Both the position numbers and the translations under genes were made by a program. Source: Nereocystis luetkeana (lineage: Eukaryota > Sar > Phaeophyceae > Laminariales > Laminariaceae). Taken from it: a stretch of DNA of 64,000 bases. Under the pieces are notes generated by a model that saw only the letters and a list, made by a program, of their open reading frames with translations, was not told where the DNA came from and made no database searches. Shown in pieces: positions 35,601 to 46,582 of the stretch. The stretch spans positions 2,945,732-3,009,731 of the forward strand of contig JARUPZ010000005.1 of the NCBI GenBank assembly GCA_031213475.1, written 5' to 3'. How positions within the stretch are numbered: the first letter of the stretch is position 1; the number at the start of each line of letters is the position of its first letter.

Positions 35601-38600
35601 CGGCATCGCGGGAGGACCCTGCACCGTCGCGGGTGTCAGCGGGTGCTGGCGGGTAGAGGGGAGGTTGCAAGGAGCGCGGTCGCCGCTTTCGTGCCTAGGC
35701 GTCGCGTGTGCCTCGAGACACGAGGGATGCATGAACGGCATTTGTCTGGCTTCGATTTATGATTGTTGATAGAGTATGTACGAGTTTATAAAGGTCGTTC
35801 GGGAGGGCAAGATAATATTCAAGCGGTGCTTATTTTTGCGACCACGCTGAAGTTGAAAGAGGGAGGTGTGCAGTTTGAACACCAACGTTATCGAGCAGGC
35901 GAACGACGGCCACGGTGAGCACCGGGCTTCACGCGGGGCGAGCGGCGGGGCTGATTGTGGCAGAGAGTGATAAAAGCTTTACCCGGACCGAATCGGTGGC
36001 GAGGTGGTCGCGAGAGGGGCGGGCGGCGTACGAGGCTGAGAGAGAAGCTCTTCTGTGCGATTTTTTCTTTTCTTCTTTTCGACCGGGTGTAAGGTGTTCC
36101 AATCAGGCAGAAAAACCTTACACGAGAGGGGGCGGGGATTTTTTTTCCTTTCCGAGTTTTCGGTTTCATTTTCATTGTTTTTGCTGTTGTTGTGCCGTGC
36201 TGTGCTTTCGCTTTCTTCGTACATACAGTACAGACATTCCAGGTAGAGCATATCGAAAGAAGAAAATAAGTACAGACAGTAGTACCCTACCTGGGGTGTA
36301 TGTACGTACGTACGACATCCGCGACGCGAAGCGTATATGTGGCATCCAAGCTGACGTCGGAGCTGTTTTTTCTTGAAGCATGGCGGCGGGACTCTTGGCA
36401 TTATCAAGTCGCCGGTGTGCAATTACGATCCTTGAAAACACTAAAGTCAATCGTGGACCTCAGTTCGCTTCGCATAGTTTGATGTACTTTTTTCCTTCCT
36501 GAGCGAGCGTAACGGGCGGCGTAGGCCGCCCGCGGAGCGAAGCGCCTTGTATAGTGTATTTATATCGATATAGTTGTCGATCATTTCGCATTCGTTACCG
36601 GCCTTGGACGTGCATAGACCATAATATATACATTTCGATCGCACTTCTTCACACTCTCGGCCGTCGAGGCGTCACGAACCTGTTGGTATGGCCGAACCCC
36701 AACCCCAAACGTAGACCCCGACCACCCTAATCCCTAACCCTGACCCCGACCCTAATTTTCAACCCCAACCCTAATGCTATTTCACGACCCTAACCCTAAC
36801 CCTAAGCCCTTATCTCAACCCTCGGGCGGAAAGGTTTATTCACATAGAGGCATTGTCACGATCACGAGGGTGTTGAAGTGTTGCACACGTAGTAGGAATC
36901 ACGATCTACTGTAGATAACCTAAATTAGATTCCAACCTACAGTGATCACACGTCGTGCAGCATCTGTACAAGTACGGGCCATACACAGGAAACATGTTCT
37001 CAAGTATAGATCATGAGGCAGTACGGCCCCTACACCGATGAACATGGGCTACATACAGATCAGGAATACATCTGTCCTGCAGGATCTAGATCCTTAACTT
37101 AAGTTAGAATCGATTATCTGTCCGACGTATAAACAGCTAAAACCACCGTTCTTTGCCGAAACAAATGGCTAGGATCAACGCCTAACGAGCTACGTGTCCA
37201 TTGACCTCACGAAAGCTCACCCGACCGGACCCTTCAGCGCAAAAAATACATCATTCCAGGAGCTGTCGATGTCGTATCCTCCAAAGTACATGTCCGACAG
37301 GAACCCAAGGGGGCCTGTTGTAACCCTCGTCTGCACTTCCGTGATGCCGACCGTGAATGACATCGAGCCCTCGGCTACGCTGCCACTGCTAAACGAGCCG
37401 ATCACATCCCCGCCAGAGCACCTGAGTTGTCAACCATCCGTGTGCGGGGAAACGTGCCATGGCCAAGCAATCCATTATGCATTCCACGAACCTCTCGGAA
37501 CTACTCCTGCCTTGATTGAGGGAAATTGACTGACACGCCGGGAGAGGGCAACAAATCGCGCCCGATTTAAGAGACGACATGGGATGAAACAAACGACGAT
37601 TGCAGCACCACCCAAGCGTATAGCATCACAACCCCGCGGTTTTTGGCTGCGTAAAAAAAGGTGATAAACTACATTTTATACCGGAGCAACGCTGCTAAAG
37701 CCGGACACTGGGCATGGGGGCCTAGATTGCAAGCAGGGCTGCGCAATACTACAGTTACGGGAAGGCATAATAATGAGAACCCACGATAGGCACCCAAACC
37801 CGCACATCCCCCTACACCCCCCCATTTTGCAAACCTCATTTTTTTGATAGTATGATCCCTCGCAATGGAAGCTGAACACCGGAAATACACTGCTAGGGCT
37901 GCGCAGCACGGCAGCTGGTGACATCTGGCTGAAGCTACACGGTAGGCGTACATCGAATTTTCTGAGGCGATGTTCACCTCGCCCGAAAACTGACTTCGAC
38001 AAAAGTCATAAAATACAGCAACTAACTGGTGTACCCGTTGTAACACCGCCCGTTGTAAGGCCACACTACAGTAGAGATAAAGCCAGGCACTGCAGCTTGT
38101 CACGAGAAAAATAAAAAATGATAATGCGTGGGTTACCTTAACCCTTTTAGAACCGCAGTCCCGTTCTGGGGACAAACTAGTCAATTTTCAAGTAGTTTTG
38201 TCCCCAAACGGGACTGCGGTTCTAAAGGGGTTAAGGAGTAAATAGATAACAACCACCCAGTGGTACTATAAGACCACGTTTTGGGGCTTGTCACGGGGGG
38301 TTACCCCCACCGCAAGTGCAAACCCGACAAATAACCTCATGACCTATTATTTCTAGTAGTTTGTACCTGGTATGTATGTAGAATAAATCATATTTTCAAC
38401 AAAACAACGATATTGAGTACCCTGGTACATCTATGCGGTACAGGCAGGCGCGCGAAAAAAGAAGAAAGCTGCCGGTACTGAAGAACGAGAGGTTCACTCT
38501 TTGAGGGGAGCCAATAAAATTGAATTTCAAAATAATAATGTGCTCGGTGGCGGGCGCTGCGCTAACTCTATTACAGCATAATATAATGGTCTGTTTCGTC

Positions 38601-39084
38601 TCCCCGAATTCGGAAAATAAATCATTACCTCTATTATCACGCTGCTGCCGCGTGCTTGATGCACACGAGGTATGGTAACCAAGGGGAAACGCCTCTTCAT
38701 AGCGGCTTGGATACGATGATGCTCAAGGATGTTGATACTCTAAAATTGTAATCGTTACTCAGATTACGAGGGGCTTCTTGTTGGTCGGCCCAAACACGTA
38801 CTGTACTGCAATCAAAGTATATCAGCTTACGTCCACGAGAGCGAGTTGATTGAGCTGAAGTACGATGCTTCCACCGCGACGAGAAAGCCTTCGTCCGCAC
38901 AGCCGAAGTAGCTCGGGTCCGCGATCGAAGCATCCCATAGGTTCCCGGCTGTCGAGGAAGAATTGTACGACACGCAGTCGTTCTGGTTTTGGGCCGAGGT
39001 AGTGGTAACGGTAGATGCGGCAACGAGGATGACCGCCGATAATAACGCCGACGATACTGATGCACTCCGTGCCGAACGTAGCAT
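29568..39084 (-). CDS. Gene B: PPxY-tailed single-pass surface protein with the longest stalk
   Basis: Exons on the minus strand: 39084-38831, 37421-37221, 33506-33325, 32470-31622 and 29623-29568, 1542 nt, 513 residues, phases 2, 2, 1, 1. It starts MLRSARSASVSSALLSAVIL, a clear signal peptide. The six cysteines lie in the same contexts as in gene A. Its stalk holds about 14 repeats of 13 residues (types TPSPSVSTxxxTD and PPSxSGGxxPATD), the longest of the four. The helix is AVIAGVSAAAGLLLLAICIV, followed by CCLYRRGERR and PWDTFGTP, and the tail ends PPPTYAEPPL. Upstream, ATTTCAG at 39105 and a possible donor GTATGT suggest a 5' UTR intron. Introns 1, 2 and 4 carry transposons or telomere-like repeats. 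It looks intact. The function is unknown beyond what the architecture suggests. Confidence 0.8.
29815..30070. mobile_element. Foldback element (family 3) in gene B intron 4
   Basis: About 250 bp with ends GAGGCGTTCTTCGATGATAG and the inverse of CCTCCATCGTCGAACG. Internally it has GGCTCCTCCTCACTTAAGGA and a GAAA-rich middle shared with the other copies. Confidence 0.6.
30763..31008. mobile_element. Foldback element (family 3) in gene B intron 4
   Basis: GCGTTCTACGATAGAGGTAG to CCTCTATCGTAGAACGCCTC, about 246 bp, inverted ends near perfect. It lies 88 bp from a family 2 MITE. Confidence 0.7.
31096..31200. mobile_element. Family 2 MITE in gene B intron 4
   Basis: TTAACCCTTTTAATACAGCA at the left; the right arm is altered (CGGGACTGGTGCAC ... 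GTAAAAAGGTAA). Confidence 0.62.
31622..32470 (-). CDS. Gene B exon 4 (long stalk, transmembrane helix, DTFGTP)
   Basis: 849 nt from GAACGCAG to GCGAAG|GTGAGC. It encodes about 14 imperfect 39-bp (13-residue) repeats, then the helix and DTFGTP. Without splicing the frame would run on to a stop at 31524. Confidence 0.82.
33325..33506 (-). CDS. Gene B exon 3 (ectodomain segment 3)
   Basis: 182 nt between TTTTTAAG and GTACTG. It encodes NDEGAVLLPD, YCGDDTFATGVTVWSS, VLGIVLEC and TCAPPNYP. Confidence 0.88.
36712..36820. repeat. Interstitial telomere-like tract (CCCTAA type) in gene B intron 2
   Basis: Degenerate CCCTAA/CCCCAA repeats, for example CCCTAACCCTAACCCTAAGC near 36790. It is not visibly part of the foldback element. 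Confidence 0.6.
37221..37421 (-). CDS. Gene B exon 2 (ectodomain segment 2)
   Basis: 201 nt between ACTCAG and GTGAGC. It encodes CSGGDVIGSFSSGSVAEGS, MSFTVGITEVQTRV, MYFGGYDID and KGPVG. Phase 2 on both sides. Confidence 0.88.
38138..38234. mobile_element. Family 2 MITE in gene B intron 1
   Basis: TTAACCCTTTTAGAACCGCA to TGCGGTTCTAAAGGGGTTAA, with both TTAA ends intact. Confidence 0.78.
38831..39084 (-). CDS. Gene B exon 1 (signal peptide, ectodomain segment 1)
   Basis: 254 nt from the ATG at 39084 to TGGAC|GTAAGC. It encodes the signal peptide, NDC, YFGC, GFLVAVEA and LSWT. An in-frame ATG at 39150 exists, but the one at 39084 directly precedes the signal peptide and matches gene C. Confidence 0.84.
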
Positions 39085-39220
39085 GCTTTCCCTCCACGAC
39101 AGACCTGAAATAAAACGCACACCCGTCAAGAACCGGAAATTTCGAACCACAGGTGATCAGGGCGACTCGAGAGGCGTACATACTCGCACGACGCATTATC
39201 CGGCTTGCGGTTGCCGACAA

Positions 39221-39232
39221 GCATATATATGC
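39221..39232 (-). promoter_or_regulatory. TATA-like palindrome upstream of gene B
   Basis: GCATATATATGC lies 137 bp before the gene B start codon, with a possible 5' UTR intron (GTATGT ... ATTTCAG) between. Confidence 0.4.
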
Positions 39233-42200
39233 ACAGCGTAGTCGTAGACGAGGCAGACTCGAAAAATAAGACGAAAAAAATCGAAACCTGCTACGTACGT
39301 ATTCGTACAAAGGGCTTCAGGCTGCCGGCATGCAGTGATTGACGGAATAGATTGGAATCTAAAGCCGCCCATCATTATGATACCTGGGACTGCTGTGTAC
39401 AGCTGCTCCGCGAAACCAAGAAGCGACTTGTAAGTACGCCGCGCGTTTGCTCATATTTTGCGCCTTTGACTAGTTAATATCACTAATCACTGAAGCTGAG
39501 GAGGTTCGAAAACTACAGCAGTACTGTAGTAGTAGTAGTAGACTCACACCGTAACACTAAGTCGTACGAACACCATACGAGTACCAGGTGCACGGCAAGC
39601 TGTAGTATGTGCTTCGCAATATTGTAAATGATAACCGGAACATGACACTCGATACCTGGTGCCTGGTAGGTATCAGTGTGAGATGGGACCAGTGGAGGGC
39701 TGCTTGCAGAGAGAGCAACGAAAACGATCTATGTACGGTAGTGTACGAGTGTGCTTTGGCCGTAAAATCAAATTCGGATTGAGAACGAGTTGAACTGGAA
39801 AGTTTCTGTCGAATGTAATGAGTTTTTCTGTTTGAGTAACAGTATAAGCACTGCTGTTCTTATATTTATTTACGAACATTGTGATTACTCGTTGCCTTCG
39901 AGCCTCATTCGTATACCTGGTACCACGCCAAGAACACAACTCCTTTCATAATAATACTCGTACAGCAGTACGATCCAGCAGTCGAACAGCGTAAGTCGTA
40001 CCCTGGAGCGGCACCAAGTCAAACGGGTGCGGGTTAGAGCAGCTCCTTCCGGCATGAGAGAGCTACAATACTCGCAGATAACCTCAGCGCCGGCACACCC
40101 TACGGGACAGTATTAATAGTGGCTGGCGTATCCAGGGAGAGGACCTACCCAGCACAGCGATGTACGTACTACTTCTACTGTAGAAAAGCCGTCATGCGTA
40201 CGAGTATTATCATGCCTGCAAACACTGCAAGGAATCTGTGTGATTGTTCACGTGGATTGCCTGGGACAAGAATTTGGACAAGATTGAGACTGACTGAGGC
40301 AGTTAGTTGGGGAGGGAGAGGGCGACCTTTGGGGTATATGACGAGGCAACGTAGTGCGATCAGATCAGTTCGTACCTCGCGGGAGCACAGCGGCAGTAGT
40401 AGACACAGGACGTACGTACGTATGGTAAGTGCAGCGCGCTGCCTCCAGGGATCGGGACTTTCACCGGTGGTGGGTGACGATCCTATATTTATATACTCAC
40501 TGTACACAGAAACACTGCTGTACACAGAAAATGCGTTCCATGTGTATCGTGTTCCGCTTGCTGCGTTGAACTGCTTTCTCGGAAATTTCTTAGGACGCAG
40601 CAAAGCTGTAGACTTGAAGTACCCGTTCAATGTCTGCCATAAAAGAAAAGGGTGTCTGCGTTGTTCTGCGGTAAGATTGTTGTTTTCGATGGTCTCGCAA
40701 CGCTGTCGTGACCGGAGGAGGAGAGGACAGATGGGAGAGGAACGCTCGAGGGAAGCACTATCTGTAAAATATCAAGATGCTAACACTACTGCCGGGTACT
40801 GAAGTGTTTGGAGTATTTATGTTATGGTACTGTCTGGTGCTATATACTCCAGTAGTGCTGATACTGGCTGGTGTGCGATGAGGGGATTGACGGTTGTGGC
40901 ACGCCGATAATATACACAGAGTAAAAGCAAATAGTTGCTTGCTGTACATTTTTTTGCCACCTTCTATTAAAAATAGCGGTGTATGGCGCTCGCGAGTCGC
41001 TACTACATTTATTTCGGTAAAAGGTTAGAGTTACCCCGGTTGTTATTTATTCTGTACCAGGTATTTATTTGCGGGTTGTCTCCTCGATCCGAACTAAAAA
41101 ATAATAAATAATGGCGAGAATAAATTTCACCAGAATTTCCTTCGTACCTCTGCTGTTGTTTGCTGGCGGAATTGTGGCCATCATGTACGTACAGCACGAG
41201 AAATCGCACCCACCCTGCAGATTAGATCGATGTCACGACCCTTTAGAACCGCAGTCCCGTTTTGGGGACAGACCAGTCAAATTTCAAGTATTTTGTCCCC
41301 AAAACGGGACTGCGGTCCTATAGGGGTTAATAACTGCTGCCACACAGCCCAGATGGACACCGCAGAACAGAACACAGCCCAAATCCCACACCGACACAGA
41401 AGCACAGCACACAGCCCATAAGGGGCACTCTCAAGCTGGTTGGGGGAGCTCCTGGTCTCGGTGAGTCACTGTATGTGTTGGCGTGGATAAGAGGTGTAAA
41501 AGGGGGGCCCCGGCGCCCGGCGCCTACAACAGAACACAGCAGCACAGCATGCAAGAACAGTAGTACAACAGTACTACAGCAGTAGCAGAATTAAAATAGT
41601 AGCGCGGTCAACTTCGCTGCCGGCTGAAAGTGCCGGCTGCGCGCTTTATTATCAATATTGCCTGCGAAATGGCTTTCTTTGTACAGATAGTAGATAGTGT
41701 GGGTAGGGTGAGCAATTAATTACCGGCTCACAGCCAGTAGTATAGCGATTCTAGTGCCCGTGAAAATCAATTAGTCTACTTGACTGTAAGTATAAAAGTA
41801 TTACCGAGTGAGACGCCGAGCTTGCCCCCCCCCTCCGGCTGGCAAGGAAGGGGGCGCAGGGAGGCGCCGCCGGATGGCAAAGAAACACGCGATTTCGCTT
41901 GATTTCCCATCACAATCAGGACTCTAAACTGCATACACGACCAGGTATTTTTTTTGTTCCTTCGCCATTATTTTCTCTCTCCTTCCCAATTAAAATGGTC
42001 GTGGCTGAGACCCAGGGTTGTTGCGATTTATGCCCCCCCTATACTATGACCCCCCCCTATTTGATATAGGTTGGGTTGGCGTCGGTTGGCAACGACACTG
42101 TAAAACATGCCGCTCAGTACGTGAGCTAGACAACCAGCGTACTGTTTGTTTTTTTTGTTTAGCGGCCGCCCACAGCTGGTTGCCGAGTTAGATCATTTGT

Positions 42201-42719
42201 GCGAGGTAAAGAACCTTTACTCCGCACAAGTAGGAATGATCGTATCACGTAGTGTTCAAGGTAAGGCACCCAAGAGGCAATTACTTACATCGTACTCCCA
42301 TTGCTGTCTTTGGAATCGCCTACACCGGATACTAAATTAACTCATTGAAGCTGTCATCCATGTGCAAGTCCGCCTCACAACAAGCTGTTGTTCTTAGTAG
42401 GATGCAGCTCACCCTTCGTGCGACTCGCTGAACACCTCACGGCGCTTCGCGCTTGGTGCAAGCAATGTCTGCCTGGTCGGTGAAAACCCGACATGATCCG
42501 TCCCGGCATTGTAGGGATGCGAGGGTCTATGGTCATCCGACTACGGCCATGCATGAGATCGAGTACACCCCCCCCCTCCCCCCTCCCTACTTTCAATACC
42601 TATGGGCCCCCTCGACCACTCCACTATATCTACCCCCCCCCCCGAAAAACAATTACCCCTCCCCCCCCAAAAAGTTTCCCCCTCCCCCATAAGCTTACCT
42701 CCCCTATGAACCTCGCAAA
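39233..42719. other. Intergenic region upstream of gene B
   Basis: One family 2 MITE (41236-41330) and several ACCTGGTA motifs. An ORF of 227 codons at 40119-40802 has no recognisable domain and unremarkable composition, so I do not call it. C-rich tracts begin near 42570. Confidence 0.45.
41236..41330. mobile_element. Family 2 MITE
   Basis: CGACCCTTTAGAACCGCAGT to CTGCGGTCCTATAGGGGTTAA in the intergenic region. The left TTAA has decayed to ACGA. Confidence 0.7.
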
Positions 42720-43765
42720 TCCACCCTCCCCTGTTATATCAACGGGTGATATCCGGGGGGTGATATGGTAACTGGTACATCAGCAGGTGATATATAGTAT
42801 ATCAAACTGGGATATTGGCGTGTGATACGGTATCAACTGGTAACGATATAGCTACACAGCACATCACCTGTCATACACCGGGTGCTATACTAGGGGGCCC
42901 GGGTTAGTGTCCGGGGTACACGTAAATATATTTATTATTATTTGCCTTGACAATGTGCAGGGCGTTATTCATTTAAAATGAAAAAGCTGGCATAATTCAT
43001 TGAATACCACCAACTTCATCTAACCAATTCTCCTTCCCTGCGTATAGTCACTTGAATATGCACCCCCACCATACCGAGATATGTTACCTACTATGTATCT
43101 ATACGCCATGCGTCCTACTCCGCATCTACATTCCACCCCCACGCCATGGGAAGTAGTCCTGCTTCCTCCTCCCTTCTCCCCCTGGCGGCCTGGCGGTCTC
43201 GCAGGGCGAGCTTATATCGGTGCACTCTGCGCGTAAATATTGACCCCGCAAAAAAATGAGGTTTTACTCCGCCTGGTATTTCACCGGACGATATAGTATC
43301 GACTGGTATATCAGCGGAGGGTATACTGCTGGGAGTGTATCACCCGGCAATATAGTCATGTCACGTGTGGTACGCGAGTTCCCCCCCCCCCCCTGTTAGA
43401 TCAGCGGGTGGTTTATTAAGAATATCAACTGGTGTATCAGCGGATGGCAACGTATATCAACCAGTAATAAAATGGCTATATCAACTGTAATATGCAATTT
43501 TTTACCCCCTAGTACACCCCCTGGTATCTCAGTGGGTGATATCGTATATCAGCAGTGTATCGTATGATATATACAGGTCATCGTCTGTGATGCGCAGATT
43601 TGTACCCCCCGGTGTATTCGGGCGGGTTATATGGTATGTCAGCGGGTAATATAATACACCTGGTGTCAACTTTGTTTAGGAGCAGCGGGTGGTATACTAT
43701 ATCACCTGTTGATAAGAGTACAGTATATCGCCCGCTGAAATGCCAGGGAGGGGTAAAAGATTGTT
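42720..43765. repeat. Left array of ATATCAGCGGGTGATAT-type repeats
   Basis: About 1 kb of degenerate units containing ATCAGCGGGTGATAT, CAACTGGTATATCAG and C-runs (TTTTTACCCCC). Most units are the reverse complement of those in the array at 45676. Confidence 0.6.
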
Positions 43766-43989
43766 CATCACATGCAGAGTATTTTCGGAAGAATGGGAGA
43801 ATATGAGTTTTGTACGTACGTAAAAATTTTAGCCAATCAGATGAATGCGATGTTTCACGGTAGCATGAATCGTAGCCCTTGGTGCATACACCTTATCTGG
43901 TACGTAGCCGCAACCTACACGCAACAGCGCAGTGAAGCAGAGGCAACGCTACAGGTTCAAGGAGTGACACAGACTAGTTTGAGTTCGGG

Positions 43990-45511
43990 ATGTCCGACGA
44001 GAGCAAGTCGCCGGAGGCCGATGCCAACGCGGCTACTGCGGCGCGAGGTGTGCAGGCTGCGTTGTTTGCTGCGCAAACATAAGCCGAGGCGAATGTTCAT
44101 GCTGCTGTAGCTGCTGTGCAAGCGGAGGTCGACGCTCGCCGTGCTGGACGAGCCGAAGCCGAGGCTCGCCAGGCCACCGACGCTGCTGCGGCCTCTCGCT
44201 AGGCCAACGATGCTGCTGCTACTGCTGCTGCGGCTGCTACTCCTGCTGCTACGGCTGGTCCTCCATCTATGCCGGCAGCCTCGGGGGAAGTGGTATCGAC
44301 AGCTGACGTGCGGCATTGGCAAAACCAGGTGACCTCCGAGTTTTCCCGCATGGATACGGAGATCCTCGGCGTCAAGTCATCTCTGGACAACGTGCTCCTG
44401 TCTGTTGGGAGCCTTCGGGATGCCGTCGCCGGCGGCGCATCCAAGACCGCCGACGTCGAGGTCCTGATTCAGCAGTTTGTGGACAACTTTGCCGACCGTG
44501 AGCCTTCCGTGTGAGACGACGGGGATGCGAGGGAGCGGCACGTCTAGAAATCACAGTTGACTGACGACACGGCCCTTTGGAAGAAAATGTCGTCACGCAA
44601 ACACTGGCTGCTTCGGGGATGCTTGCCTCCGAACCTCGGCGAGTCGGCCGCATATATTCAGTCATTTGTGGGTGACAGCGTCGGCGTTACGGCGGGGGTG
44701 GCGGCTCAGCTTCGCGCTGTCAGCAACTTTGACGTGAGCGTGTATGGGCCACGTGCCGACCGCCCTGTCGACCACCTGGTGTTTGTCGCTGACCGCCTGG
44801 ACCTCTTGCGCCAGGCTCTTATGGCGGTTCTTACAGTTGGACTCTCGGCTGACGTCACCGACGACCGCGCGTGCCTGGACCGGCTGGCACCCGTCGACGT
44901 CTCTTTCACATCCGCGGCGGCCGCTCTTCGCCGCCACACTTTAAGCAACATCCTTTTGCTTTCCGGCTCCGCGGCGCGGGCTGTTATGAGCGAGATGGTG
45001 AACGACGACCTGCGCCTGTGGGTGAACGACCCCATGAGGTTTGCCCAGCAAGCTCGTCCGTTTACTGTTCCCCCTCAGTTCAACGCCGTGTTTGACGCGC
45101 CGCCTGTCCCAGCGTTTAGTCGTACACGCAACTTTTTCTCGTCCGGTGGCGACGTTCTGAAGCTCGTCGAAGGTCTCCAAAGTTCCACGCGGCAGCAGGG
45201 ATGGGGCACCCAAGCGGGGTCAAAGCCTCGCCCCTGCCAAGACGGGTCCGGCCGGAAAGAAGAGCGCCGCGCTGTGCAGGATGATCGCGTCCACGGGCCT
45301 ATGCCGGTACTCTTACTGCAAATTCGTGCATGCGAATACCCCGGCCGACTCTTCCTCTCCTGCAGCTCTCCTCGGCGGCGGATCGGCGGCTCCAGCTGGG
45401 GGAATGCGAGGTGGCGCGGCGGCGCAAGCTAGCGGGTCGCGGGTTCTGGTGCTCCGCCCAGATGGTGGTCGCGGGGGGGGCGGGGATGGTGGTGGCTCGG
45501 GTTCGGGATGA
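43990..45511 (+). pseudogene. Decayed gag-like retroelement ORF
   Basis: From the ATG at 43990 a single frame can be followed for over 1.2 kb through four stops: TAA 44080, TAG 44200, TGA 44512 and TAG 44545. A +/-1 shift near 45225 leads into the last frame, closing at 45511. The N-terminal part is Ala/Glu-rich and probably coiled coil. The middle is a helical region of about 220 residues (from MTDDTALWKKMSSRKHW). The C-terminal part has C-x8-C-x4-C-x3-H (LCRMIASTGLCRYSYCKFVH), like a CCCH zinc finger, then Gly/Ala-rich sequence. This order resembles capsid plus nucleocapsid of an LTR- or DIRS-type element, which is inference. No protease, reverse transcriptase or integrase is visible nearby. 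Confidence 0.5.
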
Positions 45512-45561
45512 AGACACGGGCCCTTCCTGTCGGTTGGGCCAACACCTGGGGGGGCGTGATC

Positions 45562-45674
45562 TATTTCGGGGGGCCACAGTAAATAGCACCAAATATTGTT
45601 AGTAGAAATAGGTAGATATATAGGTGTTTGTGTGTACCGTAGGCCCGACCTATTTACTATGGTCATCCGAAATA
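45562..45674. mobile_element. Family 1 transposon, diverged copy after the gag relic
   Basis: The ends TATTTCGGGGGGCCA and TGGTCATCCGAAATA are changed together and still pair, with a related centre including ATTGTTAGTAGAAATAG. Confidence 0.6.
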
Positions 45675-45675
45675 G

Positions 45676-46270
45676 CTATATGACCGGTTGATATGTTTTA
45701 TCACCCGCTGATATACTATACCACCCGCTAAAATATCAGCAGGGGGTAAAGATCTGCGTATCACAGTTGGTATAGCTATATGACCAGTTGATATGATATG
45801 TCACCCGCTGATATACTATAACCACCCTCTGAAATTCCAGGGGGGGGTAAACATTTGCGCATTATAGAGGACACAGCTAAACCACCAGCTGATATACAAC
45901 AGCAGTGTACCACCCACCGAAATACCGGGGGAGGGGGATAATTTGCTGGGTTGATTTTATGTATACCTCAGACACCAACCCGGACATATTCACCCGACCC
46001 CCGAGTATAACACCCGTTGTATCACAGGTACTATATTTATATCACCTGCTGACATGCCAGTTGATAGACTACATCACCCGCTGATAGCCTCCGTTGATAT
46101 AGGAAGAGTGAATTTGCGGGGTTTATATACACAAGAAGGGGGTAAACGTTGGGGGGGGGGGGCAGGTAAAAGTTGGAGAGGAGGGGTAACATTTTTAGAG
46201 GGGGGGGGGGGGTTGAGGGGGGGTAGATATAGTTGCCGAGGGGGTCCATAACTAGGGGGGGGGGTATAAA
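45676..46270. repeat. Right array of about 100-bp units, opposite orientation
   Basis: At least three consecutive units of about 100 bp: CTATATGACC(A/G)GTTGATATG, TCACCCGCTGATATACTAT, then a G-rich GGGGGTAAA segment. Further degenerate units and long G runs continue to 46270. Confidence 0.65.
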
Positions 46271-46473
46271 TCGTAACAGAGGTAACAAAGTAGGATCTTC
46301 TTCTTCGTACTCACTACGGTTCTTACCTTGGAAGGCATTTTTATCGGGAGAAGACTTCAGTCCTTTCTTCCCTAATCCATCAGTAATAACATCGAATTGC
46401 GCCCACCGACGGTTCTAGGCGCTCTCTGCAGTTGATTCGGTTATATATGCACTTATTTTTACGGCTAAACTCA

Positions 46474-46582
46474 AAAGGTCTACCCACGTGGGATTCGAAC
46501 TCCAGCCCCAACTCTTTATTAATTGCAGCACTCGAGGGAATCATCACACTACTAGCCCCCCGGGGCGACCAGCGGCAGTGGC
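46474..46582 (-). other. tRNA-like (SINE-like) sequence
   Basis: On the minus strand, GGGGGGCTAGTAGTGTGATG resembles a pol III A box and GAGTTCGAATCCCACG a B box with a T arm. Spacing is longer than in a normal tRNA and the acceptor arms do not pair well, so a tRNA relic or a tRNA-derived SINE is likelier than a working gene. Confidence 0.35.

Noticed and set aside
44557..45432. Intact cellular gene of 291 codons
   Set aside because: The same frame continues upstream through four stops and shifts downstream, so this is a fragment of the longer gag-like relic.
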